From an uncultured Rhodoferax sp. (GTDB taxonomy: Bacteria > Pseudomonadota > Gammaproteobacteria > Burkholderiales > Burkholderiaceae_C), in NCBI GenBank assembly GCA_936943465.1, contig CAKZJN010000088.1, forward strand, positions 1 to 8,219: a stretch of DNA of 8,219 bases. Direction: 5' to 3'. Positions 5,962 to 8,219 of this stretch are shown here, piece by piece; the stretch's first letter is position 1; each line of letters opens with the position of its first letter. The notes under the pieces were generated by a model that saw nothing but the letters and a program-made list of their open reading frames with translations, had not been told where the DNA came from and ran no database searches. The translations under genes and the position numbers were made by a program.

Positions 5962-6867
5962 TCACAAGTGCCCCCATGCAATAAGTGCGTCGCGATCTTG
6001 AACGACCATATCCACTTTAGCGCCCACCGGAAGCAGCACTTTAGTTGCCACATGGCCAAAAGGCAGGTTGGTAAAAACCGGCACCGGTAGGCGACTTTGC
6101 AACCAATCGACCACGGTTTTCAATTTGAACCCTTTGTCGTGCGGGGTCAGCTTGAACTCTGTGAACTGCCCTAGAACAATGGCCTTTTGCTGTGCCAGTA
6201 CACCGCTGTGCAAAAGCTGGGTCAACATGCGTTCCACCCGATACGGTGGTTCGGCCACGTCTTCCAGAAACAAAACCCCCTTCTTGATTTTCGGGAAATA
6301 GGGGGTTCCGATCAAAGAAACCAGCACCGCCAGATTACCGCCCCACAAGGTGGCGTTACCAGCCGACCACTCCGGCTGTACCTTGGGCAGACGCCAGCCA
6401 GCGCCCTCGCCCTGCCCCGACACCATGTCTTGAAAACAGTCTTCCATGATGTCGTCTGGCTCGGGCAACGCACCAAACCCCTCACACAGCGCCGGACCGG
6501 CCCATGACATGGTTTTGGTCTTGGCAAAAAGCGCCAGTTGAAAGGCAGTGAAATCGCTCAAGCCAACGAATTGCGTTCCCTTATCGACCGCATTGGCAAC
6601 GGCTTTGTAGTCGATGCGATCCAGAATCCGGGTTAAGCCATAGCCGCCGCGCGTGATCAGTGCAACATCGGCCCCGCTGGCCGCAGCCCGCGCTATGGCA
6701 GCAATGCGGGTAGCGTCATCGCCAGCAAAGCGCATATGGCTGGACAGGGCATCACGGTCCACCTCGACGTGATGACCGAATGACTGAAGGCGTTTGACGC
6801 CCCGGCGAAAGGCTGCCTTGTCGCGCACAGCCCCCGACGGCGAGTAAATATAGATGTGTTTTGTCAC
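5962..6867 (-). CDS. ldcA: LD-carboxypeptidase, LdcA/S66 family
   Basis: This 301-residue protein fits peptidase family S66, which removes the terminal D-Ala from murein tetrapeptides during cell-wall recycling. The Ser-Glu-His triad can be placed: S104 in VGLSDFTAF, E202 in LFLEDVAEPPYR and H272 in LPFGHVATKVLLPVG. RGGYG (73-77), characteristic of the family, is also present, as is the N-terminal YSPSGAV segment. No signal peptide is visible, consistent with a cytosolic enzyme acting on imported muropeptides. The start is GTG at 6867, fifteen bases after the tadA-fusion stop. The intervening bases contain no good Shine-Dalgarno, so translation may depend on the upstream gene. No other in-frame start gives a better fit to the YSPSG opening. 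Family is certain; the substrate is inferred from relatives. Confidence 0.9.
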   Translation of the reverse strand: MTKHIYIYSPSGAVRDKAAFRRGVKRLQSFGHHVEVDRDALSSHMRFAGDDATRIAAIARAAASGADVALITRGGYGLTRILDRIDYKAVANAVDKGTQFVGLSDFTAFQLALFAKTKTMSWAGPALCEGFGALPEPDDIMEDCFQDMVSGQGEGAGWRLPKVQPEWSAGNATLWGGNLAVLVSLIGTPYFPKIKKGVLFLEDVAEPPYRVERMLTQLLHSGVLAQQKAIVLGQFTEFKLTPHDKGFKLKTVVDWLQSRLPVPVFTNLPFGHVATKVLLPVGAKVDMVVQDRDALIAWGHL

Positions 6868-6882
6868 GCGCCAATTATCGCG

Positions 6883-7920
6883 TCAGGGAACACCGCCAAA
6901 AGACAAAAAAGCGCGCTCACCGGCACGGTGACCCCGGTTCGGATAAGGCGCATTCAAGGCTAGCGAATCAACAGCGTTTTGGTCTTCTTCTGTCAGCACT
7001 TCCAGGGTCGAAAAAGCAGGGCTCGCGGCATTCAGCAGGGCCTGGCCCAGCCAGCGAATGGAAGGCAACACCTGTAGACGGGCGCCCTGCACATGCAGCC
7101 GATCCATCAGTTGCAAGAGACAATTGACATGGAAGGCTGCGGTATGCGCATCTTCCCGTTTGGGTTGGTCACTTTTGCCAAAGCCGATCAGGTCCGGAAC
7201 AATCACCCGCGCGCCCTCCTCCACGGCCCGCGCAATCGCGCCCCGGTGCAGGTAGCTCCAGCCAGGGATCCCGTGCAGAAGAACGCGGGTGTCTGCAGAG
7301 GCTTGTGGGCCCTCGGCAAGGTAATGCATGCGCAAACCTTCCAGAGTGGGCAAGTCGCTAAGGAAATGCGATTTCCAGGGGAAATCTGGCAGGCCCTGGA
7401 ACCATTCGGTTGCAGGGCGCAAAGCATCCTCCCGCAAGGGCTCAACGCGCTGGCGTTGTTGCTCCCTTCGCGATTGAAAAAAAGCCTGTAACAAAGCCGT
7501 TGAATCGGCAGACAACAGGCCGCCTTCCACGCAGGAATGGTGATTCAGCTTGGAATGGTCAAATAAATTAAGTACCGAGCCCGCGCAACCGGTTTTGCCT
7601 TCGGTGGCGGCATACACCACCCGACGGACACGCGCATTCAGAATGGCACCGCAACACATCGCACACGGCTCCAAGGTCACATAGAGGGTGCAATCTTCCA
7701 GACGGTAGTTGCCCAGATTTTGTGCCGCCTCACGCAAGGCACCAATCTCGGCATGGGCGGTCGGGTCGGCAGATTCAATCGGGCGGTTGCGCCCCCTACC
7801 AATTACTTCGCCGTTATGAACGAGGACCGCCCCGACCGGCACCTCGCCAGCTTGCGCTGCTTCGGCAGCGAGCGCGAGCGCCTGTTGCATGAAGGCCGAA
7901 TCGGATGCCTTATCGGCCAT
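6883..7920 (-). CDS. tadA: tRNA adenosine(34) deaminase TadA fused to a degenerate alpha/beta-hydrolase domain
   Basis: Residues 1-155 are a complete TadA, which deaminates A34 to inosine in tRNA-Arg(ACG). Zinc ligands and proton shuttle are visible: H56 and E58 in TAHAEIGALR, C86 and C89 in LEPCAMCCGAI. Residues from about 170 on resemble the haloalkane-dehalogenase branch of alpha/beta hydrolases: YLAEGP, the oxyanion-hole segment LLHGIPGWSYLHR (214-226) and PDLIGFGKSDQPKRE (242-256). After GARLQ (279-283) the nucleophile-elbow GxDxG/GxSxG block expected there is missing. The frame resumes with unrelated-looking sequence, then NAPYPNRGHRAGERAF (323-338), which resembles the segment found well downstream in relatives, and ends without a catalytic His region. 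I chose ATG at 7920, with GGAG five bases upstream; GTG at 7926 is an alternative. guaA lies 32 bases upstream. Confidence 0.9.
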   Translation of the reverse strand: MADKASDSAFMQQALALAAEAAQAGEVPVGAVLVHNGEVIGRGRNRPIESADPTAHAEIGALREAAQNLGNYRLEDCTLYVTLEPCAMCCGAILNARVRRVVYAATEGKTGCAGSVLNLFDHSKLNHHSCVEGGLLSADSTALLQAFFQSRREQQRQRVEPLREDALRPATEWFQGLPDFPWKSHFLSDLPTLEGLRMHYLAEGPQASADTRVLLHGIPGWSYLHRGAIARAVEEGARVIVPDLIGFGKSDQPKREDAHTAAFHVNCLLQLMDRLHVQGARLQVLPSIRWLGQALLNAASPAFSTLEVLTEEDQNAVDSLALNAPYPNRGHRAGERAFLSFGGVP

Positions 7921-7952
7921 CGGCACTCCACGCCCCTCGGTTTAGACCTGGG

Positions 7953-8219
7953 TCATTCCCACTCAATGGTGGCCGGTGGTTTGCTGCTGACGTCATAGGT
8001 CACGCGGTTGATGCCACGCACTTCGTTGATGATGCGGCTCGACACTTTTTTCAGCAGCGCGTAGGGCAACTCGGCCCAGTCGGCGGTCATGAAGTCGCTG
8101 GTTTGCACCGCCCGCAGCGCCACCACGTAGTCGTAAGTGCGCCCATCGCCCATCACGCCCACGCTCTTGACCGGCAAAAACACGGTGAACGCCTGGCTGG
8201 TGAGGTCGTACCAGCTCTT
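7953..8219 (-). CDS. guaA: GMP synthase (glutamine-hydrolysing), C-terminal end
   Basis: The last 88 residues of GuaA are visible, entering from the right edge and ending at 7953. The segment VGVMGDGRTYDYVVALRAV, followed by TSDFMTADWAELPY, and the ending SKPPATIEWE are hallmarks of the C-terminal dimerisation and XMP-binding domain. GuaA converts XMP to GMP using ATP and glutamine. The amidotransferase and ATP-pyrophosphatase domains lie outside the window. It precedes tadA on the same strand by 32 bases, a gua-tadA arrangement I recall as common in betaproteobacteria, so co-transcription is likely. No terminator is seen in the gap. Confidence 0.97.
   Translation of the reverse strand, partial: KSWYDLTSQAFTVFLPVKSVGVMGDGRTYDYVVALRAVQTSDFMTADWAELPYALLKKVSSRIINEVRGINRVTYDVSSKPPATIEWE

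Overview
The window is a GC-rich chromosomal segment. Protein resemblance and gene order point to a betaproteobacterium of the order Burkholderiales, probably Comamonadaceae (Rhodoferax/Polaromonas-like). That placement is an inference from motifs and synteny, not from a database search. Eleven genes tile almost the whole window; the largest gap is about 90 bases. No tRNA, rRNA, CRISPR array, insertion sequence or phage gene was seen.

Layout. (1) 1-402, minus: the N-terminal part of a YgfZ folate-binding protein, cut by the window edge. It is divergent from the next block across a 46-base gap. (2) 449-4895, plus: a tightly packed block mltG - tmk - holB - pilZ - tatD - ankyrin-repeat gene. 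The first five match the mltG-tmk-holB-pilZ-tatD order known from Pseudomonas and many Burkholderiales. Junctions are overlapping or abutting (mltG/tmk by 1 base, tmk/holB by 4 bases, pilZ/tatD with 0 bases between), so transcription as one operon and translational coupling are likely. (3) 4896-4983: a short AT-rich convergent spacer. (4) 4984-8219, minus: guaA (C-terminal end only) - tadA fused to a damaged alpha/beta-hydrolase domain - ldcA-like LD-carboxypeptidase - a soluble class III nucleotide cyclase with a C-terminal FHA domain.

How the genes fit together. The plus block mixes cell-wall processing (MltG), dTTP synthesis (Tmk), the replicative clamp loader (HolB, delta prime), type IV pilus biogenesis (PilZ), a TatD nuclease and an exported ankyrin protein. 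The minus block covers GMP synthesis, tRNA wobble deamination, murein-peptide recycling and probably cAMP signalling. Most of this is core housekeeping. The most unusual items are the TadA protein carrying a hydrolase remnant with no visible nucleophile elbow, and the cyclase-FHA protein, which retains all six canonical catalytic residues but has Tyr where the FHA Asn is expected. I do not see a convincing new multi-gene system here.
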